From: Neorhodopirellula pilleata
Lineage (GTDB): Bacteria > Planctomycetota > Planctomycetia > Pirellulales > Pirellulaceae
Direction of reading: 5' to 3'
DNA length: 64,000 bases
Assembly (NCBI RefSeq): GCF_007859915.1
Contig: NZ_SJPM01000003.1
Coordinates: 186,001-250,000, forward strand
Below, piece by piece: positions 16,941-25,752 of this stretch. The notes beneath the pieces were generated by a model, which made no database searches, was not told the DNA's origin, and saw only the letters and a program-made list of their open reading frames with translations. The number at the start of each line of letters is the position of its first letter. The stretch's first letter is position 1. A program made the translations under genes and the position numbers.

Positions 16941-17441
16941 TCACGGGCCGATCGAAGGCGGATTGTCGAGCAAAAAGTCACGCGGGCCGCGGTGTGTGTA
17001 GTAAGGATAGGCGACTTGAGCGGTCGGGGCACCCGCCTGGAATGGTTGCCCGGCGACCGCCTGACCGGCGTTGTGCCCGAGGAAACCCGGGTTCAGGTGC
17101 GAACTGTAGTCCAATCCACCCTGTTGCCAACCCAGCGGTCCGGCTTGGCATCCGGTTCGACAACCGGCCAAGCGACCGCGTCCTTTCCCGATCAAACCGC
17201 ATCCCGACTTGCCGCAGTTGCCACTCGAGCACTCACCCGTCGAGCAGGTTCCGTCGGGGCAACTCGCCATCTGATAGTCGCCGCCACAGTTTCCGGATTG
17301 ACATCCGCCACAGCTTCCACAGCCCGTCGTGACCGTTTCATTGGAACAGCTCGAACAACCGCTGCGTGTGTTATGGTGCAAACAGCCCGTCGTCATTGCC
17401 AACAAGCCACTCATTGATGCGATTAAAAGCCAACGATTCAT
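16941..17441 (-). CDS. Cys/Gly-rich predicted lipoprotein
   Basis: A 166-residue protein starting at the Met of MNRWLLIAS; the longer frame adds 53 unlikely residues. The signal peptide ends in a lipobox (MTTGC, Cys20), so the mature protein is lipid-anchored. The next 75 residues contain about 13 further Cys, many as CGSC, CSSC or GNC units separated by Gly and Ser, which suggests a disulphide-rich or metal-binding exposed segment. The tail is Gly/Pro/Gln-rich with a YPYYTHRGPRDF motif. No family name is known to me. It is divergent from the coiled-coil gene at 17623. Confidence 0.7.
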   Translation of the reverse strand: MNRWLLIASMSGLLAMTTGCLHHNTRSGCSSCSNETVTTGCGSCGGCQSGNCGGDYQMASCPDGTCSTGECSSGNCGKSGCGLIGKGRGRLAGCRTGCQAGPLGWQQGGLDYSSHLNPGFLGHNAGQAVAGQPFQAGAPTAQVAYPYYTHRGPRDFLLDNPPSIGP

Positions 17442-17622
17442 TTCGAATCCTATCACCGGGAGAACCGATTTTGCGAGATTACTACCTTCCGTCGTAATGC
17501 GTTTCGGCTCAAATGGGGCGAGCGATGCACATAATCGCTTCAACCTGCCCCGAACTTCGTCGATCCCGACGGTAAAGTTTTCCCAAACCCCCATTTTCAA
17601 TGCAGTCAGGAGCTAGGACCGA

Positions 17623-18108
17623 ATGAGTGAGGCGGATGTTCGGAGCATCGAATCGTTGGAGGATTTGCACCGAGCGGTCGACCATTTGGCCGAGCGGATG
17701 CTGCTGCAGGGGTATCAGTTGCAAGCGATCACGATGAACGTCGAGCGACATTTCGGGCAGGACTATCCGGCCTATTGGCGTCGGCAGTTGCAGATCGCCG
17801 AACGAGAGTTTGTCGAAGCTCGCGAGCGGCTTAGCCGGAAGCAGTTCGCCTTGCGACCTGGAGAGCACCATCCGGCGACGGAGGAACGTAAACAAGTCGC
17901 CCGGTGGAAAAACCGAATCCGGCTCTGTCAGCAAAAAATCGAGAAATCCCGAACGTTGGCCGTCGAGATGGAGCAACAGTGCGAAAAATTCAAAGGCCCG
18001 GTCGCCGAACTGATCGAACTCGCCGAGGTCCGCTTACCGAACGCGGCGGCCCGGCTAGGTGGTCTGATCGCTAGGCTGCGGGATTACCAGCAGGGCCAAT
18101 CCCCCTAG
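17623..18108 (+). CDS. Small coiled-coil protein, function unknown
   Basis: A 161-residue, highly charged protein that is helical throughout, with heptad-like spacing of Leu, Ile and Ala from about residue 60 to 140. It lacks a signal peptide and transmembrane helix, so it is probably cytoplasmic. No motif is recognised. The TAG stop at 18106-18108 lies exactly inside the terminus (CTAGTG) of a repeat element that begins at 18105, so the element probably set the present C-terminus. Confidence 0.7.
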   Translation: MSEADVRSIESLEDLHRAVDHLAERMLLQGYQLQAITMNVERHFGQDYPAYWRRQLQIAEREFVEARERLSRKQFALRPGEHHPATEERKQVARWKNRIRLCQQKIEKSRTLAVEMEQQCEKFKGPVAELIELAEVRLPNAAARLGGLIARLRDYQQGQSP

Positions 18109-18240
18109 TGTTTCGTCAAAATTTAATTTTAGGGTGAGCCGAACGCGATAGCGTCGGGCGTCGAGCAATGCCCGCAGCGAGCGGGCTGTTGATTTAGTTT
18201 GCACCGTAACCCGAAGCGTGAGCGAGGGATACCTACAAAG
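18105..18240. repeat. Mosaic repeat: MITE terminus plus half of a second hairpin family
   Basis: The first 26 bases (CTAGTGTTTCGTCAAAATTT and on to 18130) match the inverted right terminus of the element at 1515-1760. The part from 18189 onward matches the left half of the element at 57458-57585, including an identical 26-bp arm at 18205-18230. The matching right arm of that second family is absent here, so the copy is truncated or recombined. Confidence 0.75.
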
Positions 18241-18258
18241 TATTTAATCACACATCTA

Positions 18259-18360
18259 TTTGGTGCCACCCACGAATAGCCGACCGTTTCACGAATCCGT
18301 TTGGTGCCACCCACTGAATCCGTTTAGTGCTAAACACCGCTAAAGGAGGGGTGTTGTCCG
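18259..18360. repeat. Short degenerate direct repeats in an intergenic region
   Basis: The 15-mer TTTGGTGCCACCCAC occurs at 18259-18273 and again at 18300-18314, and GAATCCGTTT-like sequence occurs twice. A small hairpin, AACACC / GGTGTT, follows at about 18334-18356. I see no gene in 18109-18562; it holds this material and a candidate promoter. Confidence 0.6.
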
Positions 18361-18411
18361 TGGAGTGGGTGAGGTTGGGTCAATCGTGCGATCGGCTCCG
18401 GATGGTTGATT

Positions 18412-18441
18412 TTGCTTCCCAGCGGGAATCTGTGTTAGAAT
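18412..18441 (+). promoter_or_regulatory. Candidate promoter of the DUF1549-sigma factor operon
   Basis: TTGCTT at 18412-18417 and TAGAAT at 18436-18441 are separated by 18 bases, a plausible sigma-70 type pair, 121 bases before the start codon at 18563. Judged by eye only; an ECF-type promoter could also exist here. Confidence 0.35.
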
Positions 18442-18562
18442 GGGGGGGAATTGGCGCCGATTTGAGTACATCCTTGGATGTTACCCGTTTCAACTGAGAA
18501 CGGCCGAATCAGGCTGGCGTCTTCTGACCTTTGCTCTTCCTCCTCCATAGAAGTTGGCTTCG

Positions 18563-20260
18563 ATGCGTGCTTACCGCTGGCAAATCGATATCACTGCCCT
18601 TACCCGGTCCCTGGCCTGTGCGCTGCTGGTTGCAACTTGGTTGGTCAGCGGTGTGACGATTCGCTCCGCCGTCGCCGAGACATCCGTACCGCCGCAGGTC
18701 GCGATGATTAACGACGCGATCGAACAGGTTTGGCGTGATTTTGAAGTACGTCCGGTCGGCGACGTGGACGACGCAGTATGGTGCCGTCGCGTTTTCCTGG
18801 ATGTGATCGGACGAATTCCCAAGTACGAGGAACTCAGCGAGTTCGTGTCCGACCGTTCGTCGGACAAACGAGCCGCTCTGGTCGATCGGCTTCTCAACGA
18901 TGACCGCTACACCGAAGAATATGCCGGTCACTGGGCAACCGTTTGGACGAATCTGTTGATCGGGCGCAGCGGTGGGACGGATCGTCGCGACTTGACCAAT
19001 CGGGACGGCATGCAGAAGTATTTGCGTGATTGTTTTGCTCGCAACAAGACCTACGACCGGATGGTTTACGAACTGGTGTCCGCCGAAGGTTCCACCAAAC
19101 CGGGCACGAGCAACTTCAACGGGGCGGTCAATTTCTTGGTCGGTAAGGTCAACGAAGAGAAGGCCACGTTAGCAACCAGCAGTGTGTCGCGGATCTTTTT
19201 GGGGCAACAGGTGCAGTGCACCCAATGTCACAACCACCCGTTCAACCAGTGGAAACAACAAAAATTCTGGGAGTTCAATGCGTTCTTCCGTCAAACCAGA
19301 GCGCTACGCCGGTTTGTCGATGGAACGAACGACGTCGAATCGGCTGAATTGGTCAGCGAGGACTTCGCCGGTGAGGCTGGAAATCCCGAAGACGCGTTGT
19401 TGTTTTATGAGCTGCGAAACGGATTGCAGAAGGTCGCCTACCCGGTCTTCACCGACGGCACCGAGATTCCACGTAGCGGTTACCTCGAAGACGTCAATCG
19501 TCGGGCCGAGTTGGCATCGTTGATGTTGCAAAGCGAATACCTCGACAAGATGATCGTCAACCGAATGTGGTCGTTGTTTTTGGGATATGGGTTCACGCGG
19601 CCGATCGATGACCTCGGTCCCCATAACGCATCTTCGCATCCCGAGTTGCTTGATAGTCTTGGTAAGGAGTTTCGGAAAGCGAGTTACGATCTGAAACGAT
19701 TGATTACTTGGATCACGCTGAGCAAACCTTACCAACTCGAAGCGGTGTTGGGGCGAGCTAATGAAATGGACGATCCTTCGGTCGGTGAATCACCGAAGTT
19801 TTCGCGGTTCTATTTGCGTCAAATGAGCGCCGAGCAACTTTACGGATCGCTGGTTACGGCGACCGATGCCAAGACCGGCGGCAGTTACGAAGAACAAGAA
19901 GCCCAACGACGCCGATGGTTGGAACAGTTTGTTGTGGCGTTCGGAACCGACGAAGGCGATGAAGCGACCACGTTCAATGGTTCGATCCCTCAAGCGTTGA
20001 TGCTCTTTAACGGAGACCTCAGCCGAACGGCGACGGAAACTAAGCCAGGGTCATTCATCGATCAAATCTCCAAATCCGGCAAGTCGCCACGTGATCGGCT
20101 GACGCAGCTGTTCTTGACCGGACTGGCCCGTCGCCCCACCAAGACCGAAACGTCCATCGCCGGAAAACTACTTGTGGCTCGAAAAGGCGACGAGAAGGAA
20201 ATGTTGCAGGACATGTGGTGGGCGATCATCAATAGCAACGAGTTCATCATGCAGCACTAG
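18563..20260 (+). CDS. Exported DUF1549/DUF1553 protein
   Basis: A 565-residue protein with an N-terminal signal (about residues 1-35). The DUF1549 region starts near the phrase INDAIEQVWRDF and contains FLDVIGRIP and the family Cys motif CTQCHNHPF at about 217-225, a CxxCH that could bind haem or metal. DUF1553 occupies the second half, with VNRMWSLFLGYGF, SHPELLD and a C-terminal WAIINSNEF. These paired domains are a hallmark of planctomycetes and of unknown activity. I take the ATG at 18563, three codons after an in-frame TTG. The gene leads an operon with DUF1501 (83-base gap), an ECF sigma factor and a membrane protein. Confidence 0.9.
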   Translation: MRAYRWQIDITALTRSLACALLVATWLVSGVTIRSAVAETSVPPQVAMINDAIEQVWRDFEVRPVGDVDDAVWCRRVFLDVIGRIPKYEELSEFVSDRSSDKRAALVDRLLNDDRYTEEYAGHWATVWTNLLIGRSGGTDRRDLTNRDGMQKYLRDCFARNKTYDRMVYELVSAEGSTKPGTSNFNGAVNFLVGKVNEEKATLATSSVSRIFLGQQVQCTQCHNHPFNQWKQQKFWEFNAFFRQTRALRRFVDGTNDVESAELVSEDFAGEAGNPEDALLFYELRNGLQKVAYPVFTDGTEIPRSGYLEDVNRRAELASLMLQSEYLDKMIVNRMWSLFLGYGFTRPIDDLGPHNASSHPELLDSLGKEFRKASYDLKRLITWITLSKPYQLEAVLGRANEMDDPSVGESPKFSRFYLRQMSAEQLYGSLVTATDAKTGGSYEEQEAQRRRWLEQFVVAFGTDEGDEATTFNGSIPQALMLFNGDLSRTATETKPGSFIDQISKSGKSPRDRLTQLFLTGLARRPTKTETSIAGKLLVARKGDEKEMLQDMWWAIINSNEFIMQH

Positions 20261-20343
20261 AATCTCGTAACTTCCGACAGTCACCGTCGTGACGTCATTT
20301 TTTACTTCTTGAATCTTCACTCCTCAATCGCAGACGAAATTCC

Positions 20344-21612
20344 ATGGACCTATCAACTCCTCGCGGCATGACCCGCCGCCACTTCATGAATCACTTGGCC
20401 GGATCGTCAGCCGCCGCAGCGGCTGCCTATTCCTTAGGGAATGCGATTCAAGCCAACGCCGCCGAAATGAAAAAGAATCGCAAGTCGGCGATTTTGCTAT
20501 GGATGAGCGGTGGACCACCAACGATCGACCTTTGGGACTTGAAGCCAGGTGCGCCCACCGGAGGACCGTTCCAACCGATCTCGACCACCGGCAACATGCA
20601 GATCTGCGAACATTTGCCGATGATGGCCAAGCAGATGAAAAACATGTCGATCGTCCGTAGCATGTCGACCCGCGAAGCCGACCATGCACGCGGTCGTTAT
20701 TACATGCACACCGGGTTCGTTCCCAACCCGAACATCGAACATCCAAGTTACGGTAGCGTGATCGCTCACGAGTTGATCGATCAACGCCCGGAATTGGAAA
20801 TTCCACCCTTCGTTTCCATCGGCGGTGGCGGTGCCGGCCCCGGATTCCTCGGGATGGCGTGGTCGCCGTTCGCCGTATCGAGCAACGGTCGGGTCCGTAA
20901 CTTGCAAATGAAGCTGGACGATCAACGCTTGATGCAGCGCATGGCGGCGTTGCAAATGATCGAATCCGGATTTGCCAAAAAGACCAATGACACACCGGCT
21001 GCCGAACATGCCAAGGTGCTCGACAAGACGCTCGCGCTGATGACGAGTGACCAGATGAAAGCGTTCAAGGTGGACGAAGAGCCGACCGAAGTGAAAGAAC
21101 GCTACGGCACGGATAACTTCGGCCAAGGTTGCCTGCTCGCTCGCCGATTGGTTGAAGCTGGCGTGCCCTTCGTCGAAGTCGATTTGGGCGGTTGGGATTT
21201 GCACAACAACGTTCACATGACACTCAAGGACCAAAAACTGCCAGTCGTCGACCGGGCGATGAGCGCCTTGGTCGAAGACCTCGAACAACGCGGCCTGTTG
21301 CAAGACACCGTTGTGATGTGGATGGGTGAGTTTGGACGCACGCCGCGGATCAATCAAACCGCCGGACGCGATCACTTCGCCCGAGCTTGGTCGTGCGTCG
21401 TCGGTGGCGGCAGTCTCAAGGGCGGGCTTGCCGTCGGTGCGACGAGCAGCGACGGAACCGCTGTCGAAACCGAACCGTACAGCAGCGAAGACCTCATGAC
21501 CACGGTTTGTCACGGGCTCGGAATTTCGACCGAAACGACGTACACGAGCAAGAACGGTCGTCCGATGAAGATCGCCGGGGGGGGCAAGTTGATTAGTGAA
21601 CTGATTGCGTGA
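20344..21612 (+). CDS. DUF1501 protein with Tat-type signal
   Basis: A 422-residue member of the DUF1501 family, related to the alkaline phosphatase/sulfatase superfamily but of unproven activity. The N-terminus has a twin-arginine motif (TRRHFM) followed by an Ala-rich hydrophobic stretch, so export in the folded state is likely. Family motifs include LLWMSGGPPTIDLWDLKPG, MWMGEFGRTPRIN and GRDHFARAWS. DUF1501 and DUF1549/DUF1553 genes are repeatedly paired in planctomycetes, and that pairing is present here. The last four bases overlap the start of the sigma factor (GTGA). Confidence 0.92.
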   Translation: MDLSTPRGMTRRHFMNHLAGSSAAAAAAYSLGNAIQANAAEMKKNRKSAILLWMSGGPPTIDLWDLKPGAPTGGPFQPISTTGNMQICEHLPMMAKQMKNMSIVRSMSTREADHARGRYYMHTGFVPNPNIEHPSYGSVIAHELIDQRPELEIPPFVSIGGGGAGPGFLGMAWSPFAVSSNGRVRNLQMKLDDQRLMQRMAALQMIESGFAKKTNDTPAAEHAKVLDKTLALMTSDQMKAFKVDEEPTEVKERYGTDNFGQGCLLARRLVEAGVPFVEVDLGGWDLHNNVHMTLKDQKLPVVDRAMSALVEDLEQRGLLQDTVVMWMGEFGRTPRINQTAGRDHFARAWSCVVGGGSLKGGLAVGATSSDGTAVETEPYSSEDLMTTVCHGLGISTETTYTSKNGRPMKIAGGGKLISELIA

Positions 21613-22145
21613 GTGATCTATCGCCCGCGGAGCTGATCCAGCGACACCAGAACGGAGTTTGGCGTTACCTGAGAGTGCTCGGGTGCGATCCCGCAACCGC
21701 GGACGATTTGACGCAGGAAACCTTTCTTCGGGTACTTCGCCGGGAAACGTTCGTTCAACATTCAGAACAGGCAACGTCAGAATACCTTCGACGAACCGCG
21801 TACAACTTGCTGGTGTCCAGTCACCGCAAGTTGGGCCGGATACAGGTCAGTGACTCGCCATCGTTGCTCGACGAAAGTTGGCAACGCTGGGCGGGGAAGG
21901 ACTTGACCGGAGACGATGCCGTCGATGCGCTGCGAGCTTGTCTGGAATTGTTGACTGACCGTGCTCGCGATGCGTTGCGGATGCGGTTCGTCGAAAACTT
22001 GCCGCGTGTGCAAATCGGCGAAAATCTAGGCATCACGGACCATGGTGCCCGAAACCTAATGCAACGGGCCAAAACGCAGCTCCGGGAATGCGTTGCCGAA
22101 CGTTTGAAAACACCCGGTGTGAAAACGCCCGGTGCCGTCTCTTGA
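21609..22145 (+). CDS. ECF-type RNA polymerase sigma factor
   Basis: A 178-residue protein with sigma region 2 near residues 9-75 (ADDLTQETFLRVLR is the typical helix) and region 4 near 115-165 (LTDRARDALRMRFVENLPRVQIGENLGI). The start is GTG, overlapping the DUF1501 stop. The next gene encodes a membrane protein with a cytoplasmic N-terminus, so a sigma/anti-sigma pair is likely. The likely targets are this operon and other cell-envelope genes, an inference from position. Confidence 0.9.
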   Translation: MSDLSPAELIQRHQNGVWRYLRVLGCDPATADDLTQETFLRVLRRETFVQHSEQATSEYLRRTAYNLLVSSHRKLGRIQVSDSPSLLDESWQRWAGKDLTGDDAVDALRACLELLTDRARDALRMRFVENLPRVQIGENLGITDHGARNLMQRAKTQLRECVAERLKTPGVKTPGAVS

Positions 22146-22160
22146 ATCCAACTGAATCTC

Positions 22161-24272
22161 ATGACCCCCTCCGACTTCAATCCGACCCACGGCGAGCCTG
22201 AACTCCGCGGCGAGCATCAGCTCGAGGGCGAGAATCATCGTTCGGTCGATGATGCGTTCTGGGAGGTCTTCCTTACCGAAGCATTTGGCCGAACCGAAGC
22301 GACGGAGGAGCCAAAACAGCGGTCCGGACCGCCTGATCAAACGCAACTCATTTTGCATCGATGGCACCAGACCCGCGACGAGTCGACACTACTCCGCCCC
22401 TCCCGGGTGCCTTCAATATCTACAAAAGCAAAGTCGAATCCATTCTCGAATTGGATCGGCGGTTTTGCCACTGTCGCTGGCTTGCTGATTGTCGCCGGTC
22501 TCGCTTGGGGTGTTCAAAACCGCATGAAGGTCGACGCTTTGGCGAAGCAGGAAGGTACTTCTGGGAAAGTTCCCGCCGGCTTGCCGGCCACGTCGGTCCC
22601 GCAGCGAGTTGATTCCACTTCCATTCCGAAAACTGAGCGAGCCGATTCGGGGAGGACGGACGAACCCGAACTCGACAATTCGCTTCCCGCTCGCGTGATC
22701 GAATTGGCCGGAGCTCCCCCATCGCCTCCGACCGATTCGGATCCGTCGACGGACAACCCGAAACATGGCTTACCGATGGGCGCCGCAGACCATCGAAGTC
22801 GTCTGTCCGATCCACAAGAACGAACCGCGATGCGGCCGATCGAACCGATTCGTCTTGTTTCGCGTTCGATCGACGCGCACTTAAAAACCTACTGGCAACG
22901 TGTTGAGGTCAATGCCACCGCATTGATTTCAAAAGAACAGACGGTGGCGCGGTTGAAAGACCGGTATGGCATTCAACTCTCACCCGATAGCGTCGGAGAT
23001 CCCGAAGCGATCCTGGCGGAATTACAAGGCCCCGATAATCTCAACGCTCTGGCACTTCGTTTTGTAGAAACGATCTCTGCAACAGCCGCCGTTGCTCCGA
23101 GTGTCGCGACCGACTCGCCTTGGATGGTGCAGCTTCGTCAAACATGGAAACAACGTTCGGGCATGGACCGTCTCGTCGCATCTTGGTTCGAACCAACCAA
23201 GGTCGAACATGCTGGTACCGATCAAACCAACAACAATCAAGCCGACCAAGCAGCGCAGCAACCCGAACCGCTCCAGTGGCTCTTTGGGACCACTCAACCC
23301 CATGAACGATTGGTCAAAGCAGCATCCTTGACGCACAACGCGGACCTGCGTTGCCAGCGATGCCATGACATGCCCGCCCTGGCAAAAGATCTCAATCGGC
23401 AAACGGAGTATTGGGCATTTGCCGCGACGATGATTCCTTTTATCAGTGACAATGTGTCGAAAGACCAACGGATATTTTACGACACCGTCGATGGTCGTCG
23501 GAAGTTGGCCGAGGTTCGGCCGGAACTTACGCCGACGGCTGAAAACTTGATCGGTTCATCAAAGCTAGCCAGTGGACTGGTCGATTGGGTTTGGCGGGCG
23601 ATCCATGGCCGACCATTGGTTACCAATCCGTACGACCTATCGGGCACAACGGACGAGGAAATTCGAGGGCTTCATCAAGAGCTGGCCGATGACTTGATGG
23701 CAAGTGACTTTGATCTGTTGCGAACGATCTCATTGGTGATGACTGAGTCGATTTTGGGACGCAGCGTCCCCGAAGCCATGACGCCCGAAGGGATCCTCGC
23801 ATCCAACGATGAGAAATGGACTCAAGCCGTCGCCGCCATCGATTCCTTCGCCGCCGCCGCTCCGGCGAGCCGGACGACGTCGGTGAAGCAACGAATGCAA
23901 TTGGTCGCCGAAGTCGGCACGCCCAAGATCCACCAGCTAGGTGGGATCAATGCCGTTTTGGCTCAACCGTTGGGTAGCGAAGACATCGAGGGGGCCGACA
24001 GCGTAGCGAGTAAACGAAATCGGGATAAAGTCTTGGGGCCGGCTCAGACTGCCGCCATCGCGGGACTTCCGATGCGATCGACCTGGGTGATGCCGGGGTG
24101 GCTCGACCGTCTCGAAAACTCTCAAAGCCGCCAGGAACACTTGGCGCACCTGGCAGGAAAGCTGGAATTACCCGCTTCGGTCGGGGAATTGGCCGACAAG
24201 ATGCGTGCGGCGGGCGTGGACGAAGACTTGATCCTGCAGCGAATTTGGTGGATCATCGGTCCGCAGGGTTAG
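22161..24272 (+). CDS. Membrane protein, degenerate DUF1549/DUF1553 paralogue, probable anti-sigma
   Basis: A 703-residue protein. Residues 1-95 are polar and lack a classical zinc anti-sigma motif; one transmembrane helix is at about 97-119. The remainder tracks the DUF1549/DUF1553 protein at 18563 in order: SIDAHLKTYWQRVEV (compare MINDAIEQVWRDFEV), CQRCHDMP (compare CTQCHNHP), LVDWVWRAIHGRPL (compare IVNRMWSLFLGYGF), and a final LQRIWWIIGPQG (compare LQDMWWAIINSNE). The gene lies 15 bases after the sigma factor stop. I infer a transmembrane regulator whose outer domain derives from the product it controls. Activity is unproven. Confidence 0.75.
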   Translation: MTPSDFNPTHGEPELRGEHQLEGENHRSVDDAFWEVFLTEAFGRTEATEEPKQRSGPPDQTQLILHRWHQTRDESTLLRPSRVPSISTKAKSNPFSNWIGGFATVAGLLIVAGLAWGVQNRMKVDALAKQEGTSGKVPAGLPATSVPQRVDSTSIPKTERADSGRTDEPELDNSLPARVIELAGAPPSPPTDSDPSTDNPKHGLPMGAADHRSRLSDPQERTAMRPIEPIRLVSRSIDAHLKTYWQRVEVNATALISKEQTVARLKDRYGIQLSPDSVGDPEAILAELQGPDNLNALALRFVETISATAAVAPSVATDSPWMVQLRQTWKQRSGMDRLVASWFEPTKVEHAGTDQTNNNQADQAAQQPEPLQWLFGTTQPHERLVKAASLTHNADLRCQRCHDMPALAKDLNRQTEYWAFAATMIPFISDNVSKDQRIFYDTVDGRRKLAEVRPELTPTAENLIGSSKLASGLVDWVWRAIHGRPLVTNPYDLSGTTDEEIRGLHQELADDLMASDFDLLRTISLVMTESILGRSVPEAMTPEGILASNDEKWTQAVAAIDSFAAAAPASRTTSVKQRMQLVAEVGTPKIHQLGGINAVLAQPLGSEDIEGADSVASKRNRDKVLGPAQTAAIAGLPMRSTWVMPGWLDRLENSQSRQEHLAHLAGKLELPASVGELADKMRAAGVDEDLILQRIWWIIGPQG

Positions 24273-24355
24273 TGCAGACCGGCCTTTCGCAAAAAGGTCT
24301 CTTCCACGACACTTGGCGTCTCGACCAAACTCCACTGATCGCGGACTCCTTGCCC

Positions 24356-25594
24356 ATGAAATATGTCATCATCATTCCCGACGGCTGCGCCGACGAATCC
24401 CTCGAATCCCTGGGCGGAAAAACGCCGCTGCAAGCTGCCCGATTGCCCAACATGGACGCGATCGCCACGGCCGGTCGCGTCGGCGTGACGGACAACACGC
24501 CGATCGACTTTCCCGCCGGTAGCGAAGTCGCGAATCTGTGTTTGCTCGGTTATGACCCCAGCCGTTTCTTCACCGGACGTGCTCCTTTGGAGGCCGCTGC
24601 CACCGGCATCCAATTGGGGCCCTACGATTGTGCGGTAAGGTGCAACTTGGTCACCGTCGAAGACCAAATCATGATTGACTTCACCGCCGACCATGTCACC
24701 ACCGAAGATTCGACGGCGTTCCTTTCGGAACTGAACGACAGGTTGTTGCGAAGCGACCGACCGGCCGTCGCCCCGGAAATCGCCGCTCGTTTGGAATTTG
24801 TTCCTGGCGTGAGTTATCGCAATTTGTTGATCTATCGCGGCGACGCCGAACATCCCTCCCCGTTCACGCCGGCAACGCGAAGTTCGGCACCGCATGACCT
24901 TACTGATCTCTCGATCGCCGATGACTTTCCCCGAGGTCCCGGCAGTGATTTGTTGGTCGCGTTGATGTCCGCGTCGGCGGAGGTCTTGGCCGACCATCCG
25001 ATCAACGTCGCCCGCCGCCAAGCCGGTAAGAAACTGGCCACAAACGTTTGGCTGTGGGGCAGCGGCGGAGCCCCGGGTCTGCCCACGTTCGAGGAACGCT
25101 ACGGACTTAAGGGCGTCATGATCACGGCAGTCGATTTGCTTCGCGGAATCGGGGCGCTGGCCGGTTGGCCGCGGATCGAGGTCGAAGGTGCCACCGGCTA
25201 CCTCGACACCAACTACGCAGGCAAAGGTGCCGCCGGCGTGGAGGCACTTCAGCAATACGACATCGTTTGCGTCCACATCGAAGCCCCCGATGAAGCGTCT
25301 CATGAAGGTCGTGCCGAGGCGAAGGTCGAAGCGCTCGAACAAATCGATCGCCATATTGTCGGACCGTTATGGACCGCCGTTCAGAATCACGGCAACGCCC
25401 GGATCTTGGTTTTGCCCGACCATCCGACGTTTTGCCGAACCAAGAAGCACACGCATGGTCCGGTGCCCTTAGCCATCGCCGGAACCGGGGTGCAAACCGA
25501 TCAAGCGACCACCTACGACGAAATCTCTGCCGCTCAAACGGGACTGGTATTCGATCCCGGATGGACGATGATGGACGCGTTCATCAGCGGCTAG
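24356..25594 (+). CDS. ApgM-like cofactor-independent phosphoglycerate mutase or homoserine kinase
   Basis: A 412-residue member of the archaeal-type cofactor-independent phosphoglycerate mutase group within the alkaline phosphatase superfamily. Metal-site phrases are visible: IIIPDGCADE at the start, the TDNTPIDFPAGSEVANLCLLGYDP segment around the catalytic Ser, and ILVLPDHPTFCRTKKHTHG near the end, which has the expected Asp/His ligands. The start is at the Met of MKYVIIIPDG (24356), because the 86 codons upstream read as noise. A branch of this family acts as homoserine kinase in organisms without ThrB, and the aspartokinase gene is next. Both roles remain open. Confidence 0.85.
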   Translation: MKYVIIIPDGCADESLESLGGKTPLQAARLPNMDAIATAGRVGVTDNTPIDFPAGSEVANLCLLGYDPSRFFTGRAPLEAAATGIQLGPYDCAVRCNLVTVEDQIMIDFTADHVTTEDSTAFLSELNDRLLRSDRPAVAPEIAARLEFVPGVSYRNLLIYRGDAEHPSPFTPATRSSAPHDLTDLSIADDFPRGPGSDLLVALMSASAEVLADHPINVARRQAGKKLATNVWLWGSGGAPGLPTFEERYGLKGVMITAVDLLRGIGALAGWPRIEVEGATGYLDTNYAGKGAAGVEALQQYDIVCVHIEAPDEASHEGRAEAKVEALEQIDRHIVGPLWTAVQNHGNARILVLPDHPTFCRTKKHTHGPVPLAIAGTGVQTDQATTYDEISAAQTGLVFDPGWTMMDAFISG

Positions 25595-25680
25595 CGTGCG
25601 GTTTCTGCAACAACCGCAATTGATTGCGTTGCGGCCGTTTACCAACTAGGCAGGTTGTTTCCGAACGAACACTGAGCGGT

Positions 25681-25717
25681 GCCGGGTCTTCGCCGAAGCA
25701 GCTTCGACCCAGCCTAC
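25681..25717. repeat. 37-bp interspersed repeat, copy 2
   Basis: Nearly identical to 9896-9932 (GCCGGGTCTTCGCC ... GACCCAGCCTAC). It sits between the ApgM-like gene and aspartokinase and is again followed by a heptamer tract. Confidence 0.8.
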
Positions 25718-25720
25718 TTT

Positions 25721-25748
25721 CTTCAATCTTCAAACTTCAATCTTCAAT
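25721..25748 (+). repeat. Tandem heptamer tract before the aspartokinase start
   Basis: Four 7-bp units, CTTCAAT, CTTCAAA, CTTCAAT, CTTCAAT, ending four bases before the ATG at 25753. No Shine-Dalgarno-like GGAGG is visible between them, so the tract occupies the usual ribosome-binding position. Confidence 0.9.
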
Positions 25749-25752
25749 CCCC

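Noticed and set aside
20290..20343. Third heptamer tract before the DUF1501 start at 20344
   Set aside because: The sequence has CTTCACT and CTCAAT pieces but no regular 7-bp period and no 37-bp repeat before it.
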